Assembly (NCBI GenBank): GCA_963807675.1
Contig: CAWECP010000003.1
Location: forward strand, 372,001-436,000
Source of the DNA: Bog-473 sp963807675
Lineage (GTDB): Bacteria; Actinomycetota; Acidimicrobiia; Acidimicrobiales; RAAP-2
Direction: 5' to 3'
Length of the DNA: 64,000 nt
This document shows, piece by piece, positions 8,046-17,939 of the stretch. A program made the translations under genes and the position numbers. How positions within the stretch are numbered: position 1 is the stretch's first letter; each line of letters opens with the position of its first letter. The notes beneath the pieces were generated by a model. The model did no database searches, had not been told where the DNA came from, and saw only the letters and a program-made list of their open reading frames with translations.

Positions 8046-8699
8046 GTGTCCGCGGCCAAGCGGACGCCACGGGACGGGCGACGGCGCCGTCTCGGACAGA
8101 ACTTCCTCCGGCCTGACGTCGCCGAGGCGCTCGTCGAGCAGGCCGACTTCCGCCCCGACGACCTCGTCATCGAGATAGGCCCCGGGCGCGGCGCCTGCAC
8201 CTACGCGCTGGCGCGACGGGGTTTGCGCGTGGTCGCCATCGAGAAGGACCCGCACTGGGCCGACGCCTTGAGGCGTGAGCTGGTTCGCCGCCGGCTGGCG
8301 GCCGACGTCTCGGTCGTCCACGCCGACGCGCTCCGGTACCGCCTGCCCCGCCGGCAGCGGCCCTTCCGCGTCCTCAGCTCGCTCCCCTTCGGTGCCACGA
8401 CGGCGTTCCTGCACCACCTGCTCGACGACGCGTCGGGGAGCGGCCTGCAGCGGGCCGACCTGGTCGTCCAGTGGGAGGTGGCCCGCAAGCGCACGGCCGT
8501 CCCGCCCACCAGCCTGCTGTCGGCGTCGTGGGCGCCGTGGTGGACCTTCGAGCTCGGGCCGCGGCTCGACGCCGCCTCGTTCCGGCCCGTGCCCGCGGTC
8601 GACGCGGCCGTGTTGCGCGTCCGGCGGCGCACCCCGCCGCTCCTGCCCGAGCACATGGCCGCCGGCTATGCCGCGTTCGTGCGCGGCCAATGGAAGTAG
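8046..8699 (+). CDS. rRNA adenine N6-methyltransferase, Erm/KsgA family
   Basis: The 217-residue protein carries the family start RRRRLGQNFLRPDVAEALVE, then the SAM-binding motif IEIGPGRGACTYALARRG and the acidic residue VVAIEKD. The family's catalytic motif, N-(L/I)-P-(Y/F), reads SSLPFGATTAFL here, with Ser in place of Asn. Erm enzymes methylate A2058 of 23S rRNA and give macrolide resistance; KsgA methylates 16S rRNA. The short C-terminal domain favours Erm-like over KsgA. It starts with GTG at 8046. Whether the Asn-to-Ser change leaves it active is unknown. Confidence 0.78.
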   Translation: MSAAKRTPRDGRRRRLGQNFLRPDVAEALVEQADFRPDDLVIEIGPGRGACTYALARRGLRVVAIEKDPHWADALRRELVRRRLAADVSVVHADALRYRLPRRQRPFRVLSSLPFGATTAFLHHLLDDASGSGLQRADLVVQWEVARKRTAVPPTSLLSASWAPWWTFELGPRLDAASFRPVPAVDAAVLRVRRRTPPLLPEHMAAGYAAFVRGQWK

Positions 8700-8713
8700 C
8701 GTTCCGTCCCCGT

Positions 8714-9160
8714 ATGGACGAGGCCTGGACAGTGCCCGACGTCTACCTGCTGACGCAGCGCGACCGGGGGCCGGTCGCCGTCCCGGATCTCGAGCTGACC
8801 TTCGGGCACGACGGGCTCCAGCTCGACAAGTCCGACGGCGAGGCGGTGTGGAACAGCGCCTGGTCGAATCTCCAGGAGATGTCGCCGGTCGAGCGTTCCG
8901 TCCTGGCCGACGGGCGCGAGGGCGTCGTCATGCTGGTCGTCGAGCGGGGCCGCCGCCCTCGCCGGCACCGCTTCGTCCTGGTCACCTCGGACGCGCCCGC
9001 CACCGAGGCCTCCATCCGCAGCACGGCCCGCGCCCACGGTCTGGAGACCACACGCCCACGGCCGGCGGTGTCGCGCGGCCTCAACGTGGTCATCATCGTG
9101 GTGGCGGCGGGGGTGATGACGGGACTGCTCCTCCAGGCCGCCCACGTCGTCCACTTCTGA
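8714..9160 (+). CDS. Hypothetical protein with one C-terminal membrane helix
   Basis: A 148-residue protein I do not recognise. The N-terminal 110 residues are soluble and mixed (DVYLLTQRDRGPVAVPDLEL), perhaps a PH-like beta fold, followed by one hydrophobic helix near the C-terminus (LNVVIIVVAAGVMTGLLLQA). The C-tail anchor suggests a membrane-associated protein facing the cytosol. It could instead start at an in-frame ATG at 8690, overlapping the end of the methyltransferase gene by ten bases, which suggests translational coupling. No function can be assigned. Confidence 0.6.
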   Translation: MDEAWTVPDVYLLTQRDRGPVAVPDLELTFGHDGLQLDKSDGEAVWNSAWSNLQEMSPVERSVLADGREGVVMLVVERGRRPRRHRFVLVTSDAPATEASIRSTARAHGLETTRPRPAVSRGLNVVIIVVAAGVMTGLLLQAAHVVHF

Positions 9161-9216
9161 GCTGAGCGGCCAGATCGGTCCCCGTCCAAGTCGGGTCGGT
9201 CCGAGCCCAGGCTGGT

Positions 9217-9648
9217 TCAGGCCAGCGAGGCGCTCCGCAGCTCGTCGAGGGACAGCTCGGCCGTCTGGTTGCCGCCGCACTGGGGGCACTGCTCCACGTG
9301 GCGCCACGACCGCAGCAACCGCGTGCCCTCGGGGTTCAGCAGGACCACGAAGGACTCCGAGATCGGGTCGATCTCCAGCCCGTAGTAGGCCCGCCAGGCC
9401 GTCGTGGCCGAGGGAGCGTCCAGCGCCAGTCCTTTCAGCACGCGTCGAAAGCGCAAGCGCTCCGTGTCGAAAATCCACGTGCTGTGGCAGGACTCGAGGA
9501 CGAAAAGCGAGTCTTCTGTGGGGGGGACCACACGCTGATCATGCCCGATCGAAAGCGCCGTTCGGTCAAGAATCCGACTCATCTTCGTTACGAATTGATT
9601 ACAATTTGTCTTTTCCCAGCTGGCATCCCTATTGCGGTCCTGCGTCAT
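9217..9648 (-). CDS. Hypothetical protein with a CxxC pair
   Basis: A 143-residue protein of unknown function. The sequence after about residue 45 looks well folded (SLFVLESCHSTWIFDTERLR, then AYYGLEIDPISESFVVLLN). Near the C-terminus it has CPQCGGNQ, half of a possible zinc site, with an upstream Cys and His. The 5' part is AT-richer than neighbouring genes. It overlaps the carboxyltransferase stop by 20 bases and is read in the same direction, so the two may be cotranscribed. Confidence 0.55.
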   Translation of the reverse strand: MTQDRNRDASWEKTNCNQFVTKMSRILDRTALSIGHDQRVVPPTEDSLFVLESCHSTWIFDTERLRFRRVLKGLALDAPSATTAWRAYYGLEIDPISESFVVLLNPEGTRLLRSWRHVEQCPQCGGNQTAELSLDELRSASLA

Positions 9649-10981
9649 GTTTTCGACCCATTAGCAACTCCCGTTTCGTACAGAGCTGGCGCAGCACGGC
9701 GCACAGCACGATCCGGGTGTCAGCTGGGTCGATGACCTCATCGACGAGGCCTCGCTCCGAGGCCGGCCACGGGTTCAGGTAGGCCTCCTCGTAGCCGGCC
9801 TCCCGGTCGGCCCGCTCCCCCGGCTCGATCCCCCGGTACAGGATCTGCACCGCTCCCGACGCCCCCATCACCGCCACCTCGGCCCCGGGCCAGGCCAGGC
9901 AGACGTCGTTGCCGATTCCCCGCGAGTCCATGACGATGTAGGCCCCGCCGAACGCCTTGCGCAGAATGAGGCAGAGCCGGGGCACGTTCGCCTGGGCGTA
10001 GGAAAAGGCGAGCTCGGCCCCGTGGCGGATCATGCCCCGCCATTCGAGGTCCTTGCCGGGCAGGAACCCCGGGGTGTCGACCAGGCTCACGATCGGCAGG
10101 TTGAAGGCGTCGCACAGGCGCACGAAGCGGGCGCCCTTCTGCGAGGCGGCGATGTCCAGCGTGCCCGCCAGGATCCGCGGCTGGTTGGCCACGAAGCCGA
10201 CCGGGATCCCTCCCAACCGCGCGAAGGCGGTCACCAGCTGGCCGGCCCACCGTGGCCACAGCTCGCGGAACTCGCCGTCGTCGCAGACGGCTCGGATGAC
10301 GTCGCGCGCGTCGTACGTCGCCGCCTTGCGGTCCGGGATGACCGTGCGCAGCTCGGGCGTCGAGCGCAGGACGGAGTCGCTGATAGGCGCCAGCGGCGGC
10401 ATCTCGTCGGTGTTCGACGGCAGGTACTCGAGCAGCTCGGCCACGGCCCCGTCGACGTCGTCGGACTCCACCGCGCACAGACCGCTGGCGGTGGCGTGGA
10501 CGGCCGTCCCGCCCAGCTCGGCCAACCCCACCCGTATGCCGGTGAACTCCGCCACCATCTGCGGCCCCGACACGAACGCCACGGCCTCCGAGCTCATCAC
10601 CACCAGGTCCGACAGCCCCAAGAGGAGCGCCGGCCCCGACACCACCGGACCCGTGGCTGCAGCGATCACGGGCACCTGACCGCTGCAGCGCGAGATGGCG
10701 GCCGCCGCCTGCCCCCATCCGTGGAGTGACGCCACCCCGTCGTGCACGTCGGCTCCGCTCGATGCGACGAAGAACACGAACGGGATCCCGAGATCGCGGG
10801 CCTGGTCCGCCGCCTGGGCGAGCCGCACGCCGTCGGCGTGGGTGATGGCGCCCCGCCGCATGGAGCCGAGCGACCGGCCGATCACGACGTTGCGCCCGCC
10901 GATGCGTCCGACGACGGAAGTGACGGCGCCGACGATCCCCTTGCCGACGTCTGCCGCCTCGGTCGTGGTCGTGGTCGTCAC
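9629..10981 (-). CDS. Acyl-CoA carboxylase carboxyltransferase (beta) subunit
   Basis: The 450-residue protein is a crotonase-fold carboxyltransferase that moves CO2 from biotin to an acyl-CoA such as acetyl- or propionyl-CoA. The N-terminal half has the CoA-binding half-site (ATGPVVSGPALLLGLSDLVV and the GGTAVHATASGL loop). The C-terminal half has the biotin half-site, with LVDTPGFLPGKDLEWRGMIR, KAFGGAYIVMDSRG and GASGAVQILYRG. It is slightly shorter than the usual 510-540 residues, with a trimmed N-terminus. The matching biotin carboxylase/carrier subunit is not in the window, so substrate cannot be set. Start is a GTG or ATG at 10981, before a Thr run. Confidence 0.85.
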   Translation of the reverse strand: MTTTTTTEAADVGKGIVGAVTSVVGRIGGRNVVIGRSLGSMRRGAITHADGVRLAQAADQARDLGIPFVFFVASSGADVHDGVASLHGWGQAAAAISRCSGQVPVIAAATGPVVSGPALLLGLSDLVVMSSEAVAFVSGPQMVAEFTGIRVGLAELGGTAVHATASGLCAVESDDVDGAVAELLEYLPSNTDEMPPLAPISDSVLRSTPELRTVIPDRKAATYDARDVIRAVCDDGEFRELWPRWAGQLVTAFARLGGIPVGFVANQPRILAGTLDIAASQKGARFVRLCDAFNLPIVSLVDTPGFLPGKDLEWRGMIRHGAELAFSYAQANVPRLCLILRKAFGGAYIVMDSRGIGNDVCLAWPGAEVAVMGASGAVQILYRGIEPGERADREAGYEEAYLNPWPASERGLVDEVIDPADTRIVLCAVLRQLCTKRELLMGRKHDAGPQ

Positions 10982-11031
10982 TGCGGCCGAATGTACAACC
11001 CACCCGCGACCCGACGACCGTTCACCCGCCG

Positions 11032-12358
11032 ATGGGACCCACTGCCACCGCCACCGCTCCGGCTGCGACGCCCACGACGACGCCGATGAGCGCCGGCGAG
11101 GTGGCCAAGCTGTCGACGGAGCGGATCATGGAGCTGTTCGCCGAGTCGGCCGCCGCCATGGCCTCCCTGGCGGGCCTCATCTGCCTGCTCGGCGGCGAGC
11201 TCGAGCGCCGGGAGGGCTTCAGGGTCGACGGGGCGACCTCACTCGAGTCCTGGATCGTGGCACGCACCGGCGTTTCCGCTCCCACGGCCCGGGCCTACTC
11301 GCAGGTGGGCGCGCGCCTCTTCGACCTGCCCCACCTATCCGATGCCCTCGGCGCGGGCCGGGTCTCCTTCGACAAGGTGCGCGCCGTGGCCGGAGTGGCC
11401 ACTCCCGAGACCGACGCCGATCTGGCCGAGGCCGCCGCAGAGCTGTCGGTGCGCGAACTGGCCGAGCTGGCCCGCTCGGCGCGACCCCCCAGAGCGTCCG
11501 ACGCCCGCTCGGAACAAGAGGCCCGTTCGCTGCGCTGCAACGACGCTCTGCGCACCGTGAACGCCCAGCTGCCCCAGAGCCGCGTACGTCGAGGTCCGCA
11601 ACGCGCTCGAGGCCAGGGCGAAGAAGATCGGCTCCGACGGAGAGACGCGCTGGGACCAGCGCATGGCCGACGCCTTCGTCTCGCTGGTGCGCTCGGGTGC
11701 GCGCCCCCGCTCCCGCTTCCGCCCCGCCTCCGGCTCCGGCTCCGACGACGACTCCGGCCCCGACTCCGACCTCGACTCCGGCCCCGACGACGACTCCGGC
11801 CCCGACGACCCACCATCGCCTTACACCGTCGTGGCCCACGTCCCGCTCGAGACCCTCCTCGACGACTCGTCGGAGCTCTGCGGCGAGCTCGAGCGAGGCG
11901 GCTTGGTCAGCGCCGACGTCGTCCGCCGGTTGGCCTGTGATGCCAGGCTCGTCATCGCCGTCGACGACGACGTGGGCCACACCCTCTACGAGGGGCGCCA
12001 GCGCCGGCTGGCCACGGCCACTCAGCGGCGCGAGCTGTGGCGCCGTGACCGCCACTGCCGCTTCCCCGGCTGCCCCAACGTGGTCTTCACCAACGCGCAC
12101 CACGTCGACGAGTGGGAGGCCGACTTCGGCCTGACCGACATCGACAAGCTGGCCCTGCTCTGCGAGCACCATCACACCCTGATCCACTCCAAGGCCTGGA
12201 CCATGCGCGGCAACGCCAACGTCGAGCTCAACTTCGCCGGCCCGAGCGGCCGAGTCATGACCTCGCGCCCGTCCCCGCTGTGGACGCGGGTCTCGGGTCT
12301 TGCGGCCCGACGAGCCGCGGCCAAGGGTGCTGCGGCGGGGAAGCGGAAGGACCCCTAA
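11032..12358 (+). CDS. DUF222/13E12-type HNH endonuclease domain protein, one frameshift
   Basis: These proteins pair an N-terminal DUF222 helical domain with a C-terminal HNH nuclease and occur in many copies in actinobacterial genomes. The DUF222 part reads STERIMELFAESAAAMASLA and later GRVSFDKVRAVAGVA. The HNH part has RDRHCRFPGC, then HHVDEW and LCEHHHTLIH, which supply the zinc ligands and catalytic His. The frame changes near 11580; joining the two halves restores YVEVRNALEARA, as in relatives, so a single indel is enough. Between the domains lies an Asp/Ser/Gly/Pro repeat (11740-11810) encoded by near-hexamer units. The first start is ATG 11032; ATG 11086 is also possible. Real decay cannot be excluded. 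Confidence 0.75.
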
Positions 12359-12834
12359 CTGTGGTTGGCCTCGGCCCGACGCCACGGGCCGGACCGGCCA
12401 CCTGCCTTCTCCCACAGCGCCAGGTGCTCGATCGTCATCGTGCGGTCGGATGACTTGCACATGTCGTAGACCGTGAGAGCGGCCACGGCACAGGCCGTCA
12501 TGGCCTCCATCTCGACGCCCGTGCGGTCCACCGTCTCGACCTGCGCTTCGACCTCGACGTAGTCGTCGCCGATCGAGAAGTTGACGTTGATGGAGCCGAC
12601 GAGCACCGGGTGGCACATCGGGATCAGCTCGGCCGTCCGCTTGGCCGCCTGGATGCCCGCAATCCGGGCCGCGGCCAGGACGTCACCCTTGGTGATGGCG
12701 TTGTTGGCCACCTTGGTCGTCGTCTCGGGCAACATCGAGACCCGGCAGCGGGCCAGGGCCCGGCGATGCGTGGGCTCGCGGGGTGTGACATCGACCATGC
12801 GGGCGCCGCCCAGCGGGTCGAGATTGGCCAGCAT
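12355..12834 (-). CDS. moaC: Cyclic pyranopterin monophosphate synthase
   Basis: MoaC converts the MoaA product, 3',8-cyclo-GTP, into cyclic pyranopterin monophosphate in molybdenum cofactor synthesis. The 159-residue protein is the usual length. Family motifs are MVDVTPREPTHRRALARC, the LIPMCHPVLV active-site segment, VEAQVETVDRTGVEMEAMTA and a C-terminal VYDMCKSSDR. The start chosen is the ATG at 12834; the frame stays open upstream but without family similarity. It converges with the HNH gene, stops overlapping by three bases. No other moa gene is in the window. Confidence 0.93.
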   Translation of the reverse strand: MLANLDPLGGARMVDVTPREPTHRRALARCRVSMLPETTTKVANNAITKGDVLAAARIAGIQAAKRTAELIPMCHPVLVGSINVNFSIGDDYVEVEAQVETVDRTGVEMEAMTACAVAALTVYDMCKSSDRTMTIEHLALWEKAGGRSGPWRRAEANHS

Positions 12835-12906
12835 GCGGTCGGACACAGGGAGGAAGTCTACGGCCTGCGATGGCCGCCGTCTGGCGCCGTTACCCTGCCC
12901 GGACGG

Positions 12907-12956
12907 GTAGACTTGGCAGTCAAGGGCAGCGAGTGCCAACGAGACCCCGGGAGGAG
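12907..12956 (+). promoter_or_regulatory. Candidate promoter and ribosome site of the zinc-ribbon gene
   Basis: TAGACT at about 12907-12912 fits a TANNNT -10 element, and GGGAGGAG at about 12949-12956 is a strong ribosome site five bases before a TTG start. The ribosome site decides the otherwise unusual TTG start of the following gene. Confidence 0.4.
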
Positions 12957-12960
12957 TCCA

Positions 12961-13376
<416 letters not shown>

Positions 13377-13380
13377 GGGG

Positions 13381-14751
13381 CTACTCGCCGCTGAGCTGCA
13401 TGTCGGCGAGGGCGAGAGTCTGGCCCGCCGCCGCGCCGGGCAGCCAGCGCAGGTCGTTGCCGATCTCGACGACCGACTGGAGCATGCGCTGCAACGTCGA
13501 GGCGACGGTGGCCTCGCGCACGGGCTCGGCCAGCGCCCCGTTGCGGATCATCAGGCCCTCAGCGCCGACGGAGAAGTCACCGCTCACCGGGTTCACCCCC
13601 GAGTGGATGCCCGAGACGGACTGCACGTAGAGCCCTTCGGAGACGGCGGCGAGGATCTGCTCGGCGCCGAGATCACCGGGCGACAGGATGAGGGCGCGGC
13701 AACCGGCTGACGGAGTGCCCGCGAAGCCGCCCCGCATGGCCGACCCGGTCGAGGGCATGCCGGCCCGCCGGCCGGAGACGGTGTCGAACACGAACATGCG
13801 CAGGACCCCGTCGGAGATCAGCACGTTGCGCCGGCAGGCGAGCCCTTCGCCGTCGTGCGACGCCGCGCCGTAGGCCCGGGTGTCGGTGGGGTCGTCGACC
13901 AGGGTGACCGAGCTCGCCGCCACCGTCTCACCGATGCGCCCGTCGAAGAAGGAGCGTCCCTTGACGACCGCCTCACCCGACAAGGCGGAGGCGACGACGG
14001 TGAGGAGCGTGGATACGACGCGCGGGTCGAAGACCACCGTGCAGCGGGCCGACCGGGGCTTGGTGGCGCCGAGCATCCGGGTGGCCCGCAGCACGGCGTC
14101 GTCCATGGCCTCGTCGGGAACAAGCTCCCCGGGTCCGCGCCCGACGCTGAAGCCGCCGCCGGTCTGCGTCTCCGCGCCCTCACCGGCGATGGCGTCGACC
14201 GACACGAAGGCGTTCGTGCGGCGGCGGTACGACGAGATGCCGGTCGTGGAGACGAGCGCCACCTCCACGCGGCTGTCCGAGTAGTCGGCCGACGACACCT
14301 GCCGCACCCGCGGGTCGGCCTGCCGGGTGGCTCGCTCCAGCTCGATCGCCAGGGCCACCTTCTTCTCCATCGGCGTCGAAGCCACGCCGTCGTCCCACAG
14401 GTCGAGTTCGGTCGCGGCCACCCCGTCGGGCTCGGCCAGCACCATGTCCGGGTCGGGGGTGGCGAACCGTGCGTTGTCGCGGGCGTCGGCCAGGGTGGCG
14501 GCGATGACGTCACGATCGAGCGAGCCGGCCCAGGCGAAGCCCATCCGGCTGCCCTCGTCTCGCTCGCCGTCGACCAGGACGCGGATACCCACGCCCGACG
14601 AATCGGCCGAGGTCAGGGACTCCACCTCGCCCTCGTACGCCCGCACCTCGGTCTCGGTGCCCCGCGTGACGTAGACCTCCAGACCCTCACCGTCACGGGC
14701 CTGGGCGACAACCGTCTCGGCCAGCTTCAGAAGGTCGTCGTTGCCGCTCAC
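13381..14751 (-). CDS. tldE: TldE/PmbA, partner subunit of the TldD/TldE metalloprotease
   Basis: TldD and TldE form a heterodimeric zinc protease that trims leader peptides and unfolded proteins; TldE shapes the chamber and lacks the metal site. The 456-residue product has the family fold from the N-terminal VYVTRGTETEVRAYEGEVES to the C-terminal SGDFSVGAEGLMIRNG and MLQSVVEIGNDLRWLPG. It lacks the HExxxH motif, as expected for TldE. The start GTG at 14751 overlaps the tldD stop by four bases (GTGA), so the pair is translationally coupled in one minus-strand operon. Confidence 0.88.
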   Translation of the reverse strand: MSGNDDLLKLAETVVAQARDGEGLEVYVTRGTETEVRAYEGEVESLTSADSSGVGIRVLVDGERDEGSRMGFAWAGSLDRDVIAATLADARDNARFATPDPDMVLAEPDGVAATELDLWDDGVASTPMEKKVALAIELERATRQADPRVRQVSSADYSDSRVEVALVSTTGISSYRRRTNAFVSVDAIAGEGAETQTGGGFSVGRGPGELVPDEAMDDAVLRATRMLGATKPRSARCTVVFDPRVVSTLLTVVASALSGEAVVKGRSFFDGRIGETVAASSVTLVDDPTDTRAYGAASHDGEGLACRRNVLISDGVLRMFVFDTVSGRRAGMPSTGSAMRGGFAGTPSAGCRALILSPGDLGAEQILAAVSEGLYVQSVSGIHSGVNPVSGDFSVGAEGLMIRNGALAEPVREATVASTLQRMLQSVVEIGNDLRWLPGAAAGQTLALADMQLSGE

Positions 14752-16145
14752 GCCGTACCTCCAAGCGTGACGCCGGTGATGCGCAGCGTCGCCTGCCCGC
14801 AGCCCACGGGCACGGACTGTCCGTCCTTGCCGCAGGTGCCGGGCGTCATGTCGAAGTCGGTCGCCACGGCGTCGATGCGGCGCAGCACGTCGGGGCCGTT
14901 GCCGATCAGGTTGGCGTCGCGCAACGGCTCGGTGATGCGCCCGTTCTCGATGAGGTAGGCCTCCGTGGTGCCGAAGACGAAGTCACCCGTGGCGGTGTTG
15001 ACCTGCCCGCCGCCGAGCTTCTTCACGTAGACGCCGGAGGGGGTCTGGGCCACGATCTCGTCGGGGTCCTCGGTACCGGCCAGCAGGAAGGTGTTGGTCA
15101 TGCGGACCATCGGCAGGTGCTGGTAGCTCTGGCGGCGGCCGTTGCCCGACGACTTCCTCCCTTCCTTGCGCGCCCGGAGCCAGTCCCACATGTAGTCGGT
15201 CAGGACGCCCTTTTCGATCAGGACGTTGCGGCCCGGGAGGAACCCCTCATCGTCCACGGCGAAGTTGCCCCACTCCCCCAGCACGGTGCCGTCGTCGACC
15301 AGGGTGACCAGCGGGCTGGCCACGAGCTCGCCGACGCGTCCGGTGTACACCGAGGCGTCCTTGAGGATGTGGTCGGCTTCGAGGCCGTGGCCGCAAGCCT
15401 CGTGGAAAAGGATGCCGCCGCTCCCCCCGGCCAGCACGATGGGCACCTCACCCGAGGGTGCGGGGCGGGCGGACAGCTTGGTCAGGGCACGGGCGGCGGC
15501 GCGCTCGGCCACCTCCTCGACGGAGTGGCGGTCGAAGATCTCGTACCCCTCCGTGCGCGCCAGTGACTCGTACCCGGTCTGCATGCCCGTGTCGCCGTTG
15601 GCGACACACGTCACGTTGAACCGGGTGCGGATTTGGTCGTCCTGGGCCAGCAAGCCGTCGGAGTTGGCGATCAGCACCCGCCGCCGGCTGTCGCCGCAGC
15701 CCACGCTCACCTGGGAGATGGCCGAGCCCGACGAACGGGCGGCTTCGTCGGCCCTGGTCAGGAACTCGAGCTTGCGCGCCTTGTCCACCGAGTCCGGCGG
15801 CGTCCGGTCGCCGGGCCCGTGGAAGGAGCCGGCGCCAAGGGCAACCGTGCGCACCCCGGGGCCGCCCTGGCGGGCTACGGCGGCGGCGGCCCGGGCCGCG
15901 GCCACCAGGCCCGGCTCGCTCAGGTCCGCCGTGTGCGCGAATCCCGTCGTCTCGCCGTCGACGACACGGATCCCGGCACCGCGCGAGCGCCCCGAGGAGA
16001 GCTCCTCGATCCGGCGGTCGTCGAGCATGGCCGCGGCGGTCACGGCGTCCTCGGCGAAGACCTCCGCCATGTCACCACCCCCGACCAGAGCGGCGGAGAG
16101 CACGCGTTCGAGCACGTCAGGGTCTATAAGAGCGGTGTCGGTCAC
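14748..16145 (-). CDS. tldD: TldD metalloprotease catalytic subunit
   Basis: The 465-residue protein contains the family's zinc motif HEACGHGLEADHI near residue 250 (HExxxH with the downstream Glu), inside GGSGGILFHEACGHG. Other family segments are VARQGGPGVRTVALG near the N-terminus, VTLVDDGT, and the C-terminal TGDFVFGTTEAYLIENG. With TldE it forms a proteolytic chamber for small unfolded peptides. It starts with GTG at 16145 and is divergent from the thioesterase gene across only 18 bases, so the two promoters must overlap coding sequence or be leaderless. Confidence 0.92.
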   Translation of the reverse strand: MTDTALIDPDVLERVLSAALVGGGDMAEVFAEDAVTAAAMLDDRRIEELSSGRSRGAGIRVVDGETTGFAHTADLSEPGLVAAARAAAAVARQGGPGVRTVALGAGSFHGPGDRTPPDSVDKARKLEFLTRADEAARSSGSAISQVSVGCGDSRRRVLIANSDGLLAQDDQIRTRFNVTCVANGDTGMQTGYESLARTEGYEIFDRHSVEEVAERAAARALTKLSARPAPSGEVPIVLAGGSGGILFHEACGHGLEADHILKDASVYTGRVGELVASPLVTLVDDGTVLGEWGNFAVDDEGFLPGRNVLIEKGVLTDYMWDWLRARKEGRKSSGNGRRQSYQHLPMVRMTNTFLLAGTEDPDEIVAQTPSGVYVKKLGGGQVNTATGDFVFGTTEAYLIENGRITEPLRDANLIGNGPDVLRRIDAVATDFDMTPGTCGKDGQSVPVGCGQATLRITGVTLGGTA

Positions 16146-16163
16146 GGCGGTATCGTAATCGTC

Positions 16164-16607
16164 GTGCCCGACCGTTCATCCGACGCTCAGCCGGCCGCGG
16201 GACACGGGCCACACGCCGGGTTGAGTGCCCAGCTCGAGCTGACCGTGGGCGAGAACGACACGGCGGAGTACTTCCGCTCGGGCGACGTCCCGGTTCTGGC
16301 GACGCCCCGCCTGATCGCGCTGTGCGAGGAAGCGACCTGCCGCGCCACTGACGGCCACCTGACAGAGGCCCAGGCGAGCGTCGCCACACGGGTGCAGTTC
16401 GACCACCTGGCTCCGGTCGCCGTGGGTGGGGTCGTGCTGGCCGAGGCGACGCTGGTCAAGGTGGAGGGGCGGCGCCTCACCTTCACCGTCTCCGCTGCGC
16501 GCCTGGAGGGAGACGGCGGCGGCCTCGTGGGTGCCGGACGGGTCACCCGGGTCGTCCTGGACCGCTCCGCGTTCTTGGCCAAGGCGGGCGCATCGGACAA
16601 CTCCTGA
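16164..16607 (+). CDS. Hotdog-fold thioesterase, FlK-like
   Basis: A 147-residue hotdog protein resembling fluoroacetyl-CoA thioesterase FlK and relatives. The family stretch is DVPVLATPRLIALCEEATC, with the Thr and Glu that FlK uses, then QFDHLAPVAVG with a likely catalytic His, and VEGRRLTFTVSA. Family members hydrolyse short acyl-CoA esters. The true substrate is unlikely to be fluoroacetyl-CoA and cannot be read from sequence. It starts with GTG at 16164; the frame is open upstream but antisense to tldD. Confidence 0.75.
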   Translation: MPDRSSDAQPAAGHGPHAGLSAQLELTVGENDTAEYFRSGDVPVLATPRLIALCEEATCRATDGHLTEAQASVATRVQFDHLAPVAVGGVVLAEATLVKVEGRRLTFTVSAARLEGDGGGLVGAGRVTRVVLDRSAFLAKAGASDNS

Positions 16608-16617
16608 GCGCGAACCC

Positions 16618-16646
16618 GGCCCTCCGACCCGTGGGACGCGAGGGCC
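16618..16646 (+). terminator. Hairpin downstream of the thioesterase gene
   Basis: GGCCCTC at 16618-16624 pairs with GAGGGCC at 16640-16646, with an inner CCC/GGG pair. It sits ten bases after the thioesterase stop and before the MFS gene, so it may end transcription or act as an attenuator. No T run follows. Confidence 0.35.
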
Positions 16647-16689
16647 GAGGGCGGGGACGTCGACGACGGTGAACGGGGTGTGAGCCGGT

Positions 16690-17924
16690 GTGAGCGGTAG
16701 CGGGGCAACCGAGAAGCTGCGGCCGATGGCGAACGCGGGACCGGTGGTGGCGACCTTCCTCACCTTCGGGCTGTTCTGGGGCAGCTGGGCCGTCATGCTG
16801 TTCTATATCCAGCACTCGTACGGGCTGAGCGACGGCCAGTTGGGTCTGGTGCTCGCCCTGGCCGTGGCGGTGGCGGGCGCATCGAGCGCGGTGACGGCCC
16901 ACCTGGCCGACCGTGTCGGGGCGCGCCGCCTGCTGTGGATCGCACTCTTTGCCTGGTCCGCTCTGTTGTGCGTGCTGGCGCTGACGGAGACGCGATGGGC
17001 CTTCGAGGTCGTGCTCGTGCCCACCATGATCGCCGGGGGCAGTATCGACACGGCGATGAACGCCGAGGCGTCCCACCGGCTCATTGGCAATCCGTCCGCA
17101 CTGGTGCGGCTGCACGCGTTGTTCAACACCGGCGCGCTGACCGGCGCGGCCATCGCCGGTGTCGTCATCCACGCCGGCGTGTCGTGGCGCTGGATCTGGC
17201 CGGGCATCGCCGTCGTGGGTCTGGCGGTCGGGGTGTGGGCCGCCGCCACCGACTCCGGCGCGCCCTTGGCGGCGGCCACGTCCGCAGCAGGAGAAGGGGC
17301 GAAAGACGTCGGGACGAGACATCCGCTGCGGCGTTTGCGCAGAGACGGGCTCCTGGTGCTGCTGGCGGTGTTCGCGCTGGCCGAGGTGACCGAGGGCGGG
17401 GTGGACACGTGGGGCGTGCTGTACCTGCGCAACCACCTGGCCACGGGTGTCCTGTTGGGAGCGGGCGCCTACGTGGTCGGGCAGCTGATGGCGGTGACGA
17501 CGCGGGGGCGGGCAGCCCGTTGCTCGGAAGGCTGTCGACGCGGCACGCGCTCATCACGGGCGGGTGTGTGGCCGGGGCCGGGATCCTGCTCGAGTCGCTC
17601 TCGTCGCTGTCGGGTGTGGCCGCGCTGGGGCTGGCGCTCGGCGCCGGGGGCGCGTCGTTGTTCTGGCCGCTCGTCATGTCCACCGTGAGCCGGCTGGCGA
17701 GCCAGGTGGTCAGCGCGGTGGGGACGTTCACGGCGGCGGGCTACATCGGCTGGGTGGCCGGGGCGCCGATTGTGGGGTGGGTCTCGCAGACGGTGGGGCC
17801 TGCCCACGGGTTGCAGGTCCTGGCGGTGGCGTCCTTCGGGGTGGCCGCCATCACGCTGTTCACGCCGGCTGCGGCGACCCGGAGCGGGGTGGCGCGAAGT
17901 GCCGCCGCAGGGGGCGCCGAGTAG
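16690..17924 (+). CDS. MFS transporter, one frameshift in a G run
   Basis: A major facilitator of about 410 residues with twelve predicted helices. The first half (FLTFGLFWGSWAVMLFYIQH, the loop AHLADRVGARRLLW as motif A, helices to about residue 270) is in the GTG 16690 frame. Near 17510 the frame changes inside a five-G run; adding one base restores TTRGAGSPLLGRLSTRHALI and the remaining helices to the stop at 17922. No stop codons interrupt either half, so a sequence error is the simplest cause. It resembles YbjJ/FucP-like transporters (SIDTAMNAEA in helix 4); substrate unknown. dxs follows after a short gap. Confidence 0.75.
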
Positions 17925-17939
17925 CCTGGCGTGACCGCC

